The notes under the pieces are model-generated. The model saw only the letters and a program-made list of their open reading frames with translations, was not told the origin of the DNA and ran no database searches. Below, piece by piece: positions 24,206-32,873 of a DNA stretch of 64,000 nt. Both the position numbers and the translations under genes were made by a program. Within the stretch, counting starts at the first letter, position 1. The number at the start of each line of letters is the position of its first letter. Source of the stretch: Devosia nitrariae (GTDB taxonomy: Bacteria; Pseudomonadota; Alphaproteobacteria; Rhizobiales; Devosiaceae); contig NZ_BSNS01000023.1 of the NCBI RefSeq assembly GCF_030160115.1, positions 52,062-116,061 of the forward strand, in the 5' to 3' direction.

Positions 24206-24718
24206 ATGCCCTTCACCCCCATGCCCCTCCACCTCGAGACCGCACGCCTGACCCTCCAGCCCTTCACCCAGGCGGACGGAGCCTGGTGGCGGCAGCTTGT
24301 TGTCGAGCGCAATGGACAGATGCCGTCGGCCGACGAGGCGCGGGAAGTCATGGGGGTGCAGGAGGATAGCGCGGCAAAGACCGGCATTGCCCTGTTGACC
24401 GTGCGCCGGCGCGCCGAGGGCGATTGCATCGGCTATTGCGGGCTGATCATCGGCCGGTCCACCATCGAGGAACCCGAGATCGCCTATGAGCTCTTCCGCG
24501 GGGCCCACGGCTTCGGCTACGCCACAGAGGCGGCCACCGCCATCGTCGAAGCGGCCATCGCCACCGGCCGGCGGCGCCTGTGGTCGACGGTGCGGGCGTG
24601 GAACACGCCTTCGTTCCGCGTGCTGGAAAAGCTCGGCTTTTCCCGGCACCACAGCACGGATGACGAGCGCGGAGAACTGGTCTGGCTGGTGCGGGAGCTG
24701 ACAGCGCCGAAGCCGTAG
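24206..24718 (+). CDS. GNAT-family N-acetyltransferase (RimJ/RimL-like)
   Basis: This 170-residue protein shows the typical start HLETARLTLQPFTQADGAWW, YCGLIIGRSTIEEPEIAYEL, the acetyl-CoA loop RGAHGFGYATEAATAIVEAA and the WNTPSFRVLEKLGFSRH helix. The family transfers acetyl from CoA to an amino group; the target here is unknown. ATG 24206 is chosen because the upstream frame is noncoding; 24218 is an alternative. Confidence 0.85.
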   Translation: MPFTPMPLHLETARLTLQPFTQADGAWWRQLVVERNGQMPSADEAREVMGVQEDSAAKTGIALLTVRRRAEGDCIGYCGLIIGRSTIEEPEIAYELFRGAHGFGYATEAATAIVEAAIATGRRRLWSTVRAWNTPSFRVLEKLGFSRHHSTDDERGELVWLVRELTAPKP

Positions 24719-24828
24719 GCCGGCCTGCTTCCGTCCGGTATTATCACGCCAGACGACGTGCCCGTCCTGATCCGGTAAATCATTATGAAGTATCCGCGTG
24801 TACCGCGGATTTTCTGAAACGCTTTTCC

Positions 24829-25062
24829 TCATTGCCGGAATGTCAGTCTCCTGCGCACGGTGTCGAGGATGGTCACGTAAGGGAAGCTTACGGCGAACTC
24901 ACCGGTCGCCGGTCGATAGATGGAGAACCGGATACCGGCCTCCAGCATCGACGCTGCTTCCCGTTTTGTCAGGGGCGGCTTGTGCGCCGGTCGCGCGCCG
25001 AGATCGATGGTGAACTCGATGTATTCGGGAACTTCGACGGGTTCATATGCGGAAGTAGGCAT
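24829..25062 (-). CDS. Small hypothetical protein, parent of the partial copy at 23636
   Basis: This 77-residue protein (MPTSAYEPVEVPEYIEFTID at the start) continues with LTKREAASMLEAGIRFSIYR and ends in TILDTVRRRLTFRQ. I do not recognise the family. ATG 25062 is preceded by GAG-rich sequence; an upstream ATG at 25098 is possible. It is convergent with the acetyltransferase gene. Confidence 0.55.
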   Translation of the reverse strand: MPTSAYEPVEVPEYIEFTIDLGARPAHKPPLTKREAASMLEAGIRFSIYRPATGEFAVSFPYVTILDTVRRRLTFRQ

Positions 25063-25199
25063 GGCGGGACTCTGCAATTGTTCTCGTTTTGTTCGCATAT
25101 TGCAAAGGCCACCAATGGTTGTCGAGTCACATTTGCACGGTGTCGGGCGCTCCACTCCGCAGCCTGGGTCGGCACCCTGCTGTGATCTCGGCCGCGCAG

Positions 25200-26116
25200 C
25201 TACCCGAAGACATCCGCGCCGGCCGCGTTCAGCAGCTCGATCTTTTCCCGCTCGCCCGCGATCTCAGAGCGATCCCCCCAGCTGATCCCGAGCAGCACGA
25301 TGAGCTTGAGAGCATCGATGATATGCGCGCGCTCGGTTTCGCTCAGCGACCGATGCTTCTCGTATTCAGCCACGATGAAGCGCGTCGCCTCGCGTCGAAA
25401 CCCCCCTTCAGGCGGCATGGCCCACCAATAGATGAGGCTGGCGATGTCGTAGATGAGGAAGCCATAAAAGCTCATGTCGAAATCGAGGACGGCGACGACC
25501 TCGCCGTCCCTGAACAGGAAATTGCCGTAGTTGAGATCGGCATGGCAAAGGCCTTTCGGCATGTCGGGCGGAAACACCAGCCCGTCGAGCTCGGCCTTGA
25601 ACCACCGTCCATCCGCGGTCTCGATCAAGTCCTGGTGCTTCCTCTGGAACTGCCGCCAGCAATAGGCGACGTCGAACGCTTCGCGGTTGGAAAAATATGC
25701 GGGGCAATAGTCCTGGATGGTGGTGTGCAGCCGGGCAACGGTCTCCACCACCAGAGCGGCGTGTTCGGCATCGAAGCGGGCGTTCGGATTCGCGCCGTGC
25801 TCACCCTCGATGAACGCGATGAGGATGTAGGGCTTGCCGCGATAGGTGCCTGCATATTCCCCGGCGCGATTTTTGATGATCGCCGGCACGGGATACCGCT
25901 TGCTCGTAAGGCGGAAACCTGCGCTTCGAAAGCGACGTGCTCGACCGTGCGGTTCTCGTAGTACCGCAGCACCACCTTTCGCCGGGTGGTTTCCAACAAC
26001 ACAGTGGTCTGCCCGGCACCGTTGGCGAAGGTCTGGAAACCGCGATAGCTGCCCAAATCGTAATTGGAGAGGATGGCGGGAAAATCATTCTCAGAGATGC
26101 TGGTTTCAACGGGCAT
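25200..26116 (-). pseudogene. Phosphotransferase (APH / homoserine-kinase-like) gene with a frameshift
   Basis: The N-terminal frame runs from ATG 26116 (FQTFANGAGQTTVLLETTRR, KVVLRYYENRT) and breaks near 25888-25893, where one G seems lost from CCGGTG. The rest continues in another frame with GLCHADLNYGNFLFRDGEVV and VLDFDMSFYGFLIYDIASL, the catalytic loop and metal site of the APH fold. With one added base the product is about 305 residues. It is either a recent pseudogene or a sequencing error. Confidence 0.75.
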
Positions 26117-26160
26117 GTCGTGAAGCTAGCAGCCCTCCCGAGTGGACGAAACAGCCCGAT

Positions 26161-27009
26161 CTATACGATCCACTCCGGAGTGGCGGCGATCAGTTCCTGC
26201 TCCAGCCGCGCAGCAAGGCTGTCGAGCAGCTGCAGCTCCTCATCGCACACAGTTCGCGATGCAGCCGGCGCCTCCCGCCAGCGGTCCCAGAGCGATGTTT
26301 CGCGCCCGTTGAGCACATGGTGGTCGCGCAGCACATTGACCTTGATGAACCACATGCCCGTCGTCTCGCCATGGCCGAAGTCGCCGGCATCGGCCTCTGC
26401 CCGCCGGCACTTCGTCCACGCCTCGCCCGCCGTCAGGAACACCTCGCGCGGCATGTCGGCCGGATTGAAATCGATGCGATTCTGCCGCTTGAGCATGGGA
26501 TCGATCTGCGCATCGCTGAGGCGCCAGGACCGGCGCCTCGCATCCCAGTATTCGCACACCCAGTGATCCTCCCAGACCAGGTGGAAGTAGGCGGCAAAGC
26601 CGCAGCGCACGCGGGCGGGAATACCCTTGGCGCGGAGGATCGCGCAAAGCATCAGCGCATAATCCCGGCAGGTTCCGATGGACCTCAGCTCGGGTGGTCG
26701 CTGTGCCTCGAGAGGGCGTGGATCCCTTGCCAGGATATCGTCCAGCCGCTCGGCAAACGGCAACGTCGTTCGAGCCCCGGCGTCGAGTCTCGGTGTATCG
26801 AGCCCGTATTCCCTCAGCCAGCTGGAATGCACCAGCACGCCCTGGATGATCTCGTTGAGACGCGCGACATCGGCGGAAAGGGCGGCGATCGACCGGGCAT
26901 GGCGGCCAGGATTGGAAAAGCGCGTATGGGTGAGCCAGCGATCGAGATCTTCCATGAGGTTTGCCGGCGGTCGGTACGGGAAACCCAACAGAACCCGGTT
27001 CGGCGACAT
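26161..27009 (-). CDS. Transglutaminase-like domain protein
   Basis: This 282-residue protein carries a Cys-His-Asp set: Cys114 in GTCRDYALML, His149 in WEDHWVCEYWD and an Asp after it, as in the transglutaminase-like cysteine-protease fold. The N-terminal half is helical. There is no signal peptide. Such proteins can be peptidases or crosslinkers; its substrate is unknown. ATG 27009 is used; 26955 is an alternative start, and neither has a clear ribosome site. Confidence 0.75.
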   Translation of the reverse strand: MSPNRVLLGFPYRPPANLMEDLDRWLTHTRFSNPGRHARSIAALSADVARLNEIIQGVLVHSSWLREYGLDTPRLDAGARTTLPFAERLDDILARDPRPLEAQRPPELRSIGTCRDYALMLCAILRAKGIPARVRCGFAAYFHLVWEDHWVCEYWDARRRSWRLSDAQIDPMLKRQNRIDFNPADMPREVFLTAGEAWTKCRRAEADAGDFGHGETTGMWFIKVNVLRDHHVLNGRETSLWDRWREAPAASRTVCDEELQLLDSLAARLEQELIAATPEWIV

Positions 27010-27056
27010 GAGGGAAGGCCGGCAACGGGCTGAACCGTCCAGTCGCGACGGGCAAG

Positions 27057-27545
27057 TTACTCCAGCCGTTCACGCCGCGCGATGCCGACGCGCCGGAGAT
27101 AGGCAAGTGCCGATCCGCTTATCCGCACTGCGGTGGGATGGGCCATCACTCGAATGTCAGGAGGTCCGTCCAGCCCCGTGGCATCGCGAATGGATTGGTG
27201 CGAGGTCTCGAGCTCTTCGGGCGTCGCGCCTGCGACATGCCAGGCAATGCCAAAGAGGAGCTCCGCGAGCGTCGAGGCTGGAATGGTGCGGGTGACGTGG
27301 ATTTCGACGTTCGCGTGAACGTTTGGCCTCTCGAGCGAATAGTCGTCCGCGTTCGATAGAACAAGCGTGCCCACCTGATGCGAGGCGTTACGGATCGCAT
27401 AGCGCCTCTGATACCTCGACCCTCGCTCACCCCTGCTCGATCCATCGGTGTCGGAGATTTCCCGCACGCTCCACGGTGACCGCTCGAAATAGTGGTTGAG
27501 CATACTCCCGAAGCCTTCGAAGTGGTCCAGGAAGAGCTGGGTCAT
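27057..27545 (-). CDS. Hypothetical protein
   Basis: This 162-residue protein has MTQLFLDHFEGFGSMLNHYF at the start and a core of charged segments. The second half (VEIHVTRTIPASTLAELLFG, then IRVMAHPTAVRISGSALAYL) looks soluble and mixed alpha/beta. AAAGGG precedes ATG 27545. No family recognised. It lies 48 bases upstream of the transglutaminase-like gene on the same strand, so the two may be cotranscribed. Confidence 0.5.
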   Translation of the reverse strand: MTQLFLDHFEGFGSMLNHYFERSPWSVREISDTDGSSRGERGSRYQRRYAIRNASHQVGTLVLSNADDYSLERPNVHANVEIHVTRTIPASTLAELLFGIAWHVAGATPEELETSHQSIRDATGLDGPPDIRVMAHPTAVRISGSALAYLRRVGIARRERLE

Positions 27546-27741
27546 GCCACTGGTCCCTTTTTTTGCAGCTCGCATGCCGGACCGCGCTCGGTCGCATGAA
27601 CTGAAGTACTGCATTGGCCCGTGCAGAACAAACCCCCTCAGCAACCGCCAATCGCGCCGCCAATGTTACTCACGGGCGACCTCCGCCAGGATGTAGGCAT
27701 CCCCCTCGCGGCGACGGGGCCGCCAAACACGAGGAATTGCC

Positions 27742-28320
27742 ATGAGAAGAATGATCGCTGGGATGCAGGTGTCGCTGGACGGGTTCACGCAAGGGTCCGA
27801 CCAGACGGGAGAAGAGTGGGTGGATTCGTGGGCAGATGCGCTGGAGCTCATTCCGGACGTCGATGCTTTCGTCCAGGGCGCGGGCATGTATCCGGGCTAT
27901 GGCGACTACTGGGCGGCCATCCACGCCGAGCCGCAGAGTATTCCGCCCTTCCAGGCACGCCTGCCCTACGAGCGCGAGGTCGCCTATGCGCGGCGGGCTG
28001 CCGAGACGCCCCACTATGTCGTGTCCAAGACCTTGGAGAACGTCTCCTGGCCGCCAACGGCGCAAATCGTCAAGGATCTCGATAAGCTGCGTGAGCTGAA
28101 GGACAAGGAGGGCGGAAACATCTACGTCGTCGGCGGTCCGACGCTGGTCACGAACCTCCTGAATGCGGGGCTCCTGGACGAGCTCCGGCTCATCGTGCAT
28201 CCGCTCCTTCTCGCCGGCGGCCGGGCCTTGTTCGAAGGCGTCAGCGACAGGCGGCAGCTCACTTTCGTCGGCGCGCAGCCGGCCGCCTCCGGCCGAGTGG
28301 TGTTGAGCTACAGGACGTGA
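27742..28320 (+). CDS. Dihydrofolate reductase family protein (RibD C-terminal type)
   Basis: This 192-residue protein has MRRMIAGMQVSLDGFTQGSD, VSKTLENVSWP and YVVGGPTLVTNLLNAGLLDELRL, the standard set of stand-alone RibD-C proteins. It is shorter than and diverged from the copy at 9748. GAGGAA lies before ATG 27742. It is convergent with the methyltransferase gene across a strong hairpin. No operon partner. The substrate is unknown. Confidence 0.85.
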   Translation: MRRMIAGMQVSLDGFTQGSDQTGEEWVDSWADALELIPDVDAFVQGAGMYPGYGDYWAAIHAEPQSIPPFQARLPYEREVAYARRAAETPHYVVSKTLENVSWPPTAQIVKDLDKLRELKDKEGGNIYVVGGPTLVTNLLNAGLLDELRLIVHPLLLAGGRALFEGVSDRRQLTFVGAQPAASGRVVLSYRT

Positions 28321-28362
28321 CCCAACGGCTGCGGCGCCATCGATCCGCCACCGCATGGAGCT

Positions 28363-28387
28363 CCCGTTCCGATTCAATCGGAACGGG
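28363..28387. terminator. Convergent hairpin terminator
   Basis: CCCGTTCCGATT pairs with AATCGGAACGGG, with an outer GAG/CTC pair. It lies between the stop codons of the two convergent genes at 28320 and 28390, so it can serve both directions. Confidence 0.7.
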
Positions 28388-28389
28388 CT

Positions 28390-29214
28390 CTACCCCGTGG
28401 CTGTGAGCAGGTTGGTGCGCACCTCGAAGGCCAGCGTGGTTCCGTCACTATAGGATTGCTCCACGGGAACGCTCTCGCTGACGATCGCCTCCATTACCCG
28501 GCTGCGTTCGTCTTCGCTCATGGCCTTGCCGGCAGCGCTCATGCCGATCAGCGCCATCGTGTTCAGACGCACGAAGGGCGTACCCTCCTCGAACCTCAAG
28601 GTGAGCGACAGGATCCTCGAGGTGATGTCTTTAAAGCCCGCGTGCTCGAACAGCGTCTCGAGCCGGGTCGCATCGCCAAAACCGTAGCGCGGATCGGAGA
28701 TGGGCCCCAAATATCGCTCAGCGATCCGCCGCAGCTCTAGATAGAACGGGACCTCCTCATCGGGGCGCCATGTGGCCACCGCCAGCCGTCCGCCCCGCGC
28801 CGTCGCGCGGCGCATCTCACGCGCGGCCGCCGGCTTGTCGGGAAAGAACTGCAGGCCCTGCTGGCAGGCGACGATGTCGAACTGCTCTCCCTCGGCGAGC
28901 GGCAAATCGCCCGCATTGCCCTCGCGCCAGTCGATTTCCGGCGCTTGCGCCCGGGCAACTGCAAGCATGCCCGGGCTGACGTCGATACCGACGACGCGGC
29001 CGTCGCCGCCCAGCTGCTCCCACGCCACCCGCGCCAATATGCCCGTGCCGCAGGCGATGTCGAGAACCCGATCGCCCGGAGCCAACCCCACCTCCGCCAG
29101 AGCCGTTTCGGCCCATGGCCGGAACAGGGGCCGCGCGAGCCAACGCTCGTACATCTGCGGAAAATTCGCCTGGTCGAACGCAAGACCTGGCAGGGTCATC
29201 ACTGCCTCCGCCAT
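28390..29214 (-). CDS. Class I SAM-dependent methyltransferase
   Basis: This 274-residue protein has motif I VLDIACGTGILARVA, GRVVGIDVSPGMLAVARA for the adenosyl acidic loop, and FDIVACQQGLQFFPDKPAAA as motif IV. The fold resembles UbiE/Coq5-like enzymes. The substrate is unknown. GGAGGAG precedes ATG 29214. A similar but distinct enzyme is at 59330. Confidence 0.85.
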   Translation of the reverse strand: MAEAVMTLPGLAFDQANFPQMYERWLARPLFRPWAETALAEVGLAPGDRVLDIACGTGILARVAWEQLGGDGRVVGIDVSPGMLAVARAQAPEIDWREGNAGDLPLAEGEQFDIVACQQGLQFFPDKPAAAREMRRATARGGRLAVATWRPDEEVPFYLELRRIAERYLGPISDPRYGFGDATRLETLFEHAGFKDITSRILSLTLRFEEGTPFVRLNTMALIGMSAAGKAMSEDERSRVMEAIVSESVPVEQSYSDGTTLAFEVRTNLLTATG

Positions 29215-29442
29215 TGCCGTCTCCTCCCTCGAGCCGCCGGCGCTCCGGCTGTCGAACGAGAGTAGGTTTGCTGACGCGATGCAGCAATTGCCGAGATTTC
29301 ATCGGGCCGATGACTGGAAGGCATCGCGTGGGGGCCATCCTGCCATCACCCCGGTGGCCTGGTGCGTACCCCCACCGCACTGGATTTGGCCGCGGGAAAT
29401 CAATATTGCATTGGTCCCCCACCATATCCCCAGCTTCCTGCC

Positions 29443-30033
29443 ATGCCCCTTTCCCCCGTCACCCTCTCCGGCCGCCACGTCGACCTCCTGCCGCTCTCGC
29501 CCGACCATCACGACGGCCTCGTCGAGGCGGTCAAGGACGGCAGCCTCTGGGAGCTCTGGTACACCAAGGTGGCGACACCCGAGGCGATGGCGGGGGAGAT
29601 CGAGCGGCGCCTGGGGCTTTTGGCTGGCGGCGCGATGCTGCCCTTCACCGTCTTCGACAAGGCTGCCCAACGCATCGTTGGGATGACAACCTACCTCAAT
29701 GTCGACCTCGCCGTACCGCGCGTCGAGATCGGGGCGACCTGGTATGCGCGCGGCGCGCAGCGCACGCCCCTGAACACCGAAGCCAAGCTCCTGCTGCTCT
29801 CCCACGCCTTCGACGCTCTCGAATGCCGCGTCGTCGAGTTCCGCACGCATGTGCTCAACCAGCAGAGCCGCCGCGCCATCGAGCGGCTCGGGGCAAGTCT
29901 CGACGGGATCCTCCGCCAGCACATGCGCATGCCCGACGGCACCATCCGCGATACCTGCGTCTACAGCATTATTGCCCAGGAGTGGCCGGCGGTGCGCTCG
30001 CACCTCAACTGGCTGCTTGAAAAGCCGCGCTGA
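29443..30033 (+). CDS. GNAT-family N-acetyltransferase (RimJ/RimL-like)
   Basis: This 196-residue protein has VTLSGRHVDLLPLSPDHHDG, ELWYTKVATPEAMAGEIERR, FTVFDKAAQRIVGMTTYLNV and NQQSRRAIERLGASLDGILR. The first motif is that of RimJ-like enzymes. ATG 29443 is the first in-frame methionine with a coding N-terminus. The acceptor amino group is unknown. Its neighbours do not suggest a pathway. Confidence 0.8.
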   Translation: MPLSPVTLSGRHVDLLPLSPDHHDGLVEAVKDGSLWELWYTKVATPEAMAGEIERRLGLLAGGAMLPFTVFDKAAQRIVGMTTYLNVDLAVPRVEIGATWYARGAQRTPLNTEAKLLLLSHAFDALECRVVEFRTHVLNQQSRRAIERLGASLDGILRQHMRMPDGTIRDTCVYSIIAQEWPAVRSHLNWLLEKPR

Positions 30034-30143
30034 AAAGGAGGGGCAGGCGAGCTGCGGCCGGCGGTCCAACCTCAAGCCGCCCGCTTGCATCGCCGTACTT
30101 TCGCCCTTCTATTACGTTCGGGCGGAAACGCGGGAGGCACCCA

Positions 30144-30689
30144 ATGCTCGGTCTCAAGCGCGGTGTGAACGTGCTGGTCGATTACGATCCGGCCTGGCCG
30201 GCCGAGTTCGTCGCCGAGCGAGAGCGGCTGACGGCGGCGTTGGGGACGATTGCTAAGGGCATCGAGCACTACGGGTCGACTTCCGTCGTCGGCATGCGGG
30301 CCAAGCCCCTCCTCGATATTCTCGTCGGCGTTCTGCCACTGGCGGATTGGGCATGCTGCCCTGAGCCGCTGGCCGCGCTCGGTTACGACTATGCTGAGAA
30401 CGCAGGCGTTGCCGGCCACTACATCTTCGGCCGGGGCCCGGAGGCGGGCGTGCGCACGCATCTGGTGCATGTGGTGGAATTCCAAGGCGAATCCTGGCGC
30501 TCGAACCTGGCCTTCCGGCAGGCCCTGCGCGGTGACGCGGCCTTGCGCCAAGCCTATGTCGCGATCAAGGAGGCGGCGGTTGCGCAAGCGCCTGTCGGCC
30601 GCGGCAAATATACGGCGCTGAAGCGCGATTTCATCGACACGGCCAAGGCTGCGCTGGCGGGGTCACCGCAAGCGGAGGACCACCCATGA
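30144..30689 (+). CDS. GrpB (UPF0157) family protein
   Basis: This 181-residue protein carries the GrpB signature: VLVDYDPAWPAEFVAERERL, IEHYGSTSVVGMRAKPLLDI (the GSTSV nucleotidyltransferase-like motif with D residues) and FGRGPEAGVRTHLVHVVEF. The fold is a minimal nucleotidyltransferase; its function is not firmly established. Four bases overlap the start of the GFA gene (ATGA), so the genes are coupled. Confidence 0.85.
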   Translation: MLGLKRGVNVLVDYDPAWPAEFVAERERLTAALGTIAKGIEHYGSTSVVGMRAKPLLDILVGVLPLADWACCPEPLAALGYDYAENAGVAGHYIFGRGPEAGVRTHLVHVVEFQGESWRSNLAFRQALRGDAALRQAYVAIKEAAVAQAPVGRGKYTALKRDFIDTAKAALAGSPQAEDHP

Positions 30690-31075
30690 CCACCGAACCC
30701 ATCCGAGCCGGCGGGTGCCTTTGCGGCGCGGTGCGCTATGAGGTGCGCGGCGAGCCCTATCAGGCCGGCGTCTGCCACTGCTTGACCTGCCGCAAGCTCA
30801 CCGGCTCGGCCTTCTCGGTCACCGCCGACTGGCGCCTCGACCAGTTCTCGATGACCGGAGAGGTGAAGACGTTCGAGCGCCGGCAATTCTGCCCCGCCTG
30901 CGGCGCGCGCCTTTTTTTCCTCTATGACCAAGGCGTCGAGATCTTCCTCGGCACCCTCGACGAGGCGCCGAACGGCATTACGCCGTCGGTCGAGATCTGG
31001 ACCAACCGCCGCGAGCATTGGCTGGCGCCCGTCGCCGGGGTCAGCCAGCATGAGGGGAATCCGCCGAAGGGTTAG
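30686..31075 (+). CDS. GFA-family protein (glutathione-dependent formaldehyde-activating type)
   Basis: This 129-residue protein has the zinc ligands expected of the GFA fold: CLCGAVRYEV, then CHCLTCRKLTGSAFS and CPACGARLFF. Members range from formaldehyde-glutathione synthases to uncharacterised sulphur-binding proteins. Its ATGA overlap with GrpB suggests translational coupling. A second GFA gene is at 33508. Confidence 0.85.
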   Translation: MTTEPIRAGGCLCGAVRYEVRGEPYQAGVCHCLTCRKLTGSAFSVTADWRLDQFSMTGEVKTFERRQFCPACGARLFFLYDQGVEIFLGTLDEAPNGITPSVEIWTNRREHWLAPVAGVSQHEGNPPKG

Positions 31076-31159
31076 AGCGGGATGCAGGGTGACCGGGAAT
31101 GCGACACTGACTTCTTCCGCACCCTCGATCAGGCCCCTGCACCGCCCCAGGTGCGCGGC

Positions 31160-31540
31160 TCAGTCGACGGCGATCGCCTCGATTTCAACGAGAAGAGATG
31201 GCGCCGCCAGCGCCTTGACGATGAGCAGGGTGGTGGCCGGCGGAGGTGACGGCAGCGCATGGGCAGCCGCCTCCATGAAACCCGGCACCGAGCTTTCATC
31301 GGTCAGGTAGATGGTGACCTTGGCGAGGTTGCGATTGTCCATCCCAGCCTCGCGCAGCACGGCATCGAGATTGGCGACGGCGATCTTCGCCTGCTCGCCG
31401 ATGTCGGCTCCGACATATCCCTTGGCATCCACGCCCACCTGCCCCGACACGTACACGGTGCGCTGCGCCCCTCGCACCTCGGCTGCCTGGCTGTAGCTGG
31501 GCGACGTCGGATAGCCGGCAGGGTTGATCATGGTGAGCAT
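31160..31540 (-). CDS. RidA-family (YjgF/YER057c/UK114) protein
   Basis: This 126-residue protein has MINPAGYPTSPSYSQAAEVR, TVYVSGQVGVDAKGYVGADI and ATTLLIVKALAAPSLLVEIE. RidA hydrolyses reactive enamine/imine intermediates; the catalytic Arg of true RidA is expected near the ATTLL segment, where no Arg is evident. It may be a member of another subfamily. It starts after AGGAAACCTCC. It is 13 bases after the TetR gene, on the same strand, and so probably under its control. Confidence 0.85.
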   Translation of the reverse strand: MLTMINPAGYPTSPSYSQAAEVRGAQRTVYVSGQVGVDAKGYVGADIGEQAKIAVANLDAVLREAGMDNRNLAKVTIYLTDESSVPGFMEAAAHALPSPPPATTLLIVKALAAPSLLVEIEAIAVD

Positions 31541-31553
31541 GGAGGTTTCCTGG

Positions 31554-32159
31554 TCAGGGAGTGTTGGCGTGGGCAGAAGCGTCGTCCCTTTGCGCGCGCA
31601 ATTGCCTGAGGCGGGTGAATTCAGCCCGCACCGTCTCGGCCATCGCCTCGAGCGGCGTGCGGCTTCGCGAGAGGGTGAGGATGCCGAGATAGAGGACGAG
31701 AAGGTGCGTGGTCTCGGCATCCGATGCCTGCGGTCCGAGTTCGCGCTTCAGCACCCCGTCGATGGCATGCCGCACCATGGAGAGGGTCTCATCGATGTGT
31801 TTCGAGGCAATGCCCTCGGCATTGCCGAACTCAATGATCGAATTGGCCACCAGGCACCCATAGCCGTCGGCAAGAGGCGGCTCGAGCGCCGTAATGAACA
31901 GGCCCTCGAGATCCTCGAGCGCCGCACCCTCGCCCGCATGGACGACCAGCCGCTGTTTGACGAACCCATGGACATACTGGTGCAGAGCCGCCTTAAAGAG
32001 ACCGGCCTTGTCGCCGAACGCATTGTAAATGCTGCCGGAGGCAAGCCCCGTCGCCTTTTCGAGGTCACCGATCGAGACATCCCTGTAGCCGCGCTGGCGA
32101 AAGGCGTTGGCGGCGGCAAACAGGACAGTGTCGCTATCGAATGCGCGTGTTCTAGCCAT
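31554..32159 (-). CDS. TetR-family transcriptional regulator
   Basis: This 201-residue protein has a TetR HTH at about 20-55 (NAFRQRGYRDVSIGDLEKAT, LASGSIYNAFGDKAGLF) and a helical ligand domain. The in-frame ATG at 32168 lies inside the promoter -10, so ATG 32159 must be used, as a leaderless start. It is followed by the RidA gene 13 bases on, and the palindrome over its promoter implies autoregulation. Confidence 0.85.
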   Translation of the reverse strand: MARTRAFDSDTVLFAAANAFRQRGYRDVSIGDLEKATGLASGSIYNAFGDKAGLFKAALHQYVHGFVKQRLVVHAGEGAALEDLEGLFITALEPPLADGYGCLVANSIIEFGNAEGIASKHIDETLSMVRHAIDGVLKRELGPQASDAETTHLLVLYLGILTLSRSRTPLEAMAETVRAEFTRLRQLRAQRDDASAHANTP

Positions 32160-32166
32160 GGAGGGC

Positions 32167-32194
32167 ATTATAGAGAGAACATTCTAGAATGCAA
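32167..32194 (-). promoter_or_regulatory. TetR-gene promoter with overlapping palindrome
   Basis: On the minus strand TTGCAT (32194-32189) and a consensus TATAAT (32172-32167) are 16 bases apart. The spacer holds the palindrome CATTCTAGAATG, flanked by AGAAC/GTTCT arms. +1 falls at ATG 32159, seven bases after the -10. The operator overlap points to self-repression. Confidence 0.8.
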
Positions 32195-32214
32195 GTTCTA
32201 AAAACGCCTGCGTA

Positions 32215-32490
32215 TCAGTCCAGACGCTCGGTAAGGCGCACCTCCACCTGCTGACCGGCCGCCTTTCCCAATGCCTTGCAAAGCTCGGCCTTCACCGGGA
32301 GCTTGTGGTTGCCGTCACCCAGAGGCATGAACGAGCTCGCGAAGGGCTTTCCATCGATGGTTCCGCGCACCTTCACCAGGCCACGCGTTCCAAACGTTGC
32401 TGCCGACTTCGGCCAGACAAGGAAGGTCCATCCGCCCTTGGCAGGGCTTTTCTGCAGCTCGGCGCGAAAAACCAGATCGAGTTCGGACAT
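32215..32490 (-). CDS. DUF1905 domain protein
   Basis: This 91-residue protein follows the DUF1905 pattern: LVFRAELQKSPAKGGWTFLV, then GTRGLVKVRGTIDGKPFASS and a C-terminal GQQVEVRLTERLD. It is a small beta-barrel-like domain of unknown function. It lies upstream of the TetR gene on the same strand but has the TetR promoter region between them. It has no partner. Confidence 0.8.
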   Translation of the reverse strand: MSELDLVFRAELQKSPAKGGWTFLVWPKSAATFGTRGLVKVRGTIDGKPFASSFMPLGDGNHKLPVKAELCKALGKAAGQQVEVRLTERLD

Positions 32491-32569
32491 GGTCGGCTCC
32501 CCCTTTGAGCGTACACCACAGTGTCGTTCGACAAGGGCGCATTTCGACAGCCGCCGGACTTCGATGCCG

Positions 32570-32854
32570 TTACCGCGTCATCAGCGCCAGCACGCCCACC
32601 CCCAGCATCAGCACGTAGGCCATGCCAACGAGCCCGAGATAGTAGAGCATGCCCCGGTCCTGTTCCGGACCCGAAGCTCTGGGCCGCGAGCGCACCTCGG
32701 CCTGGCGTTCCGTTGCGGTCGGCGGCTCACCCGCTGCCTCCGCGTCGGTGCCAAGAGGCGCCGCTGCGGGATCGGGAAAGTTCACCTTCTCGCCGGTGCT
32801 CTCGCTGTCGATCGCCGATCGCAGCTGGTCCGTCGTCGGCGTCCGGTCACCCAT
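32570..32854 (-). CDS. Small C-tail-anchored membrane protein
   Basis: This 94-residue protein has a hydrophilic N-terminal 70 residues and a single C-terminal hydrophobic segment, YLGLVGMAYVLMLGVGVLAL, so it is probably tail-anchored with the N-terminus in the cytoplasm. GAGGGGGAAAGTC precedes ATG 32854. No family recognised. It lies 19 bases after the DUF2147 gene and could be in the same transcript. Confidence 0.6.
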   Translation of the reverse strand: MGDRTPTTDQLRSAIDSESTGEKVNFPDPAAAPLGTDAEAAGEPPTATERQAEVRSRPRASGPEQDRGMLYYLGLVGMAYVLMLGVGVLALMTR

Positions 32855-32873
32855 GACTTTCCCCCTCAACGCT

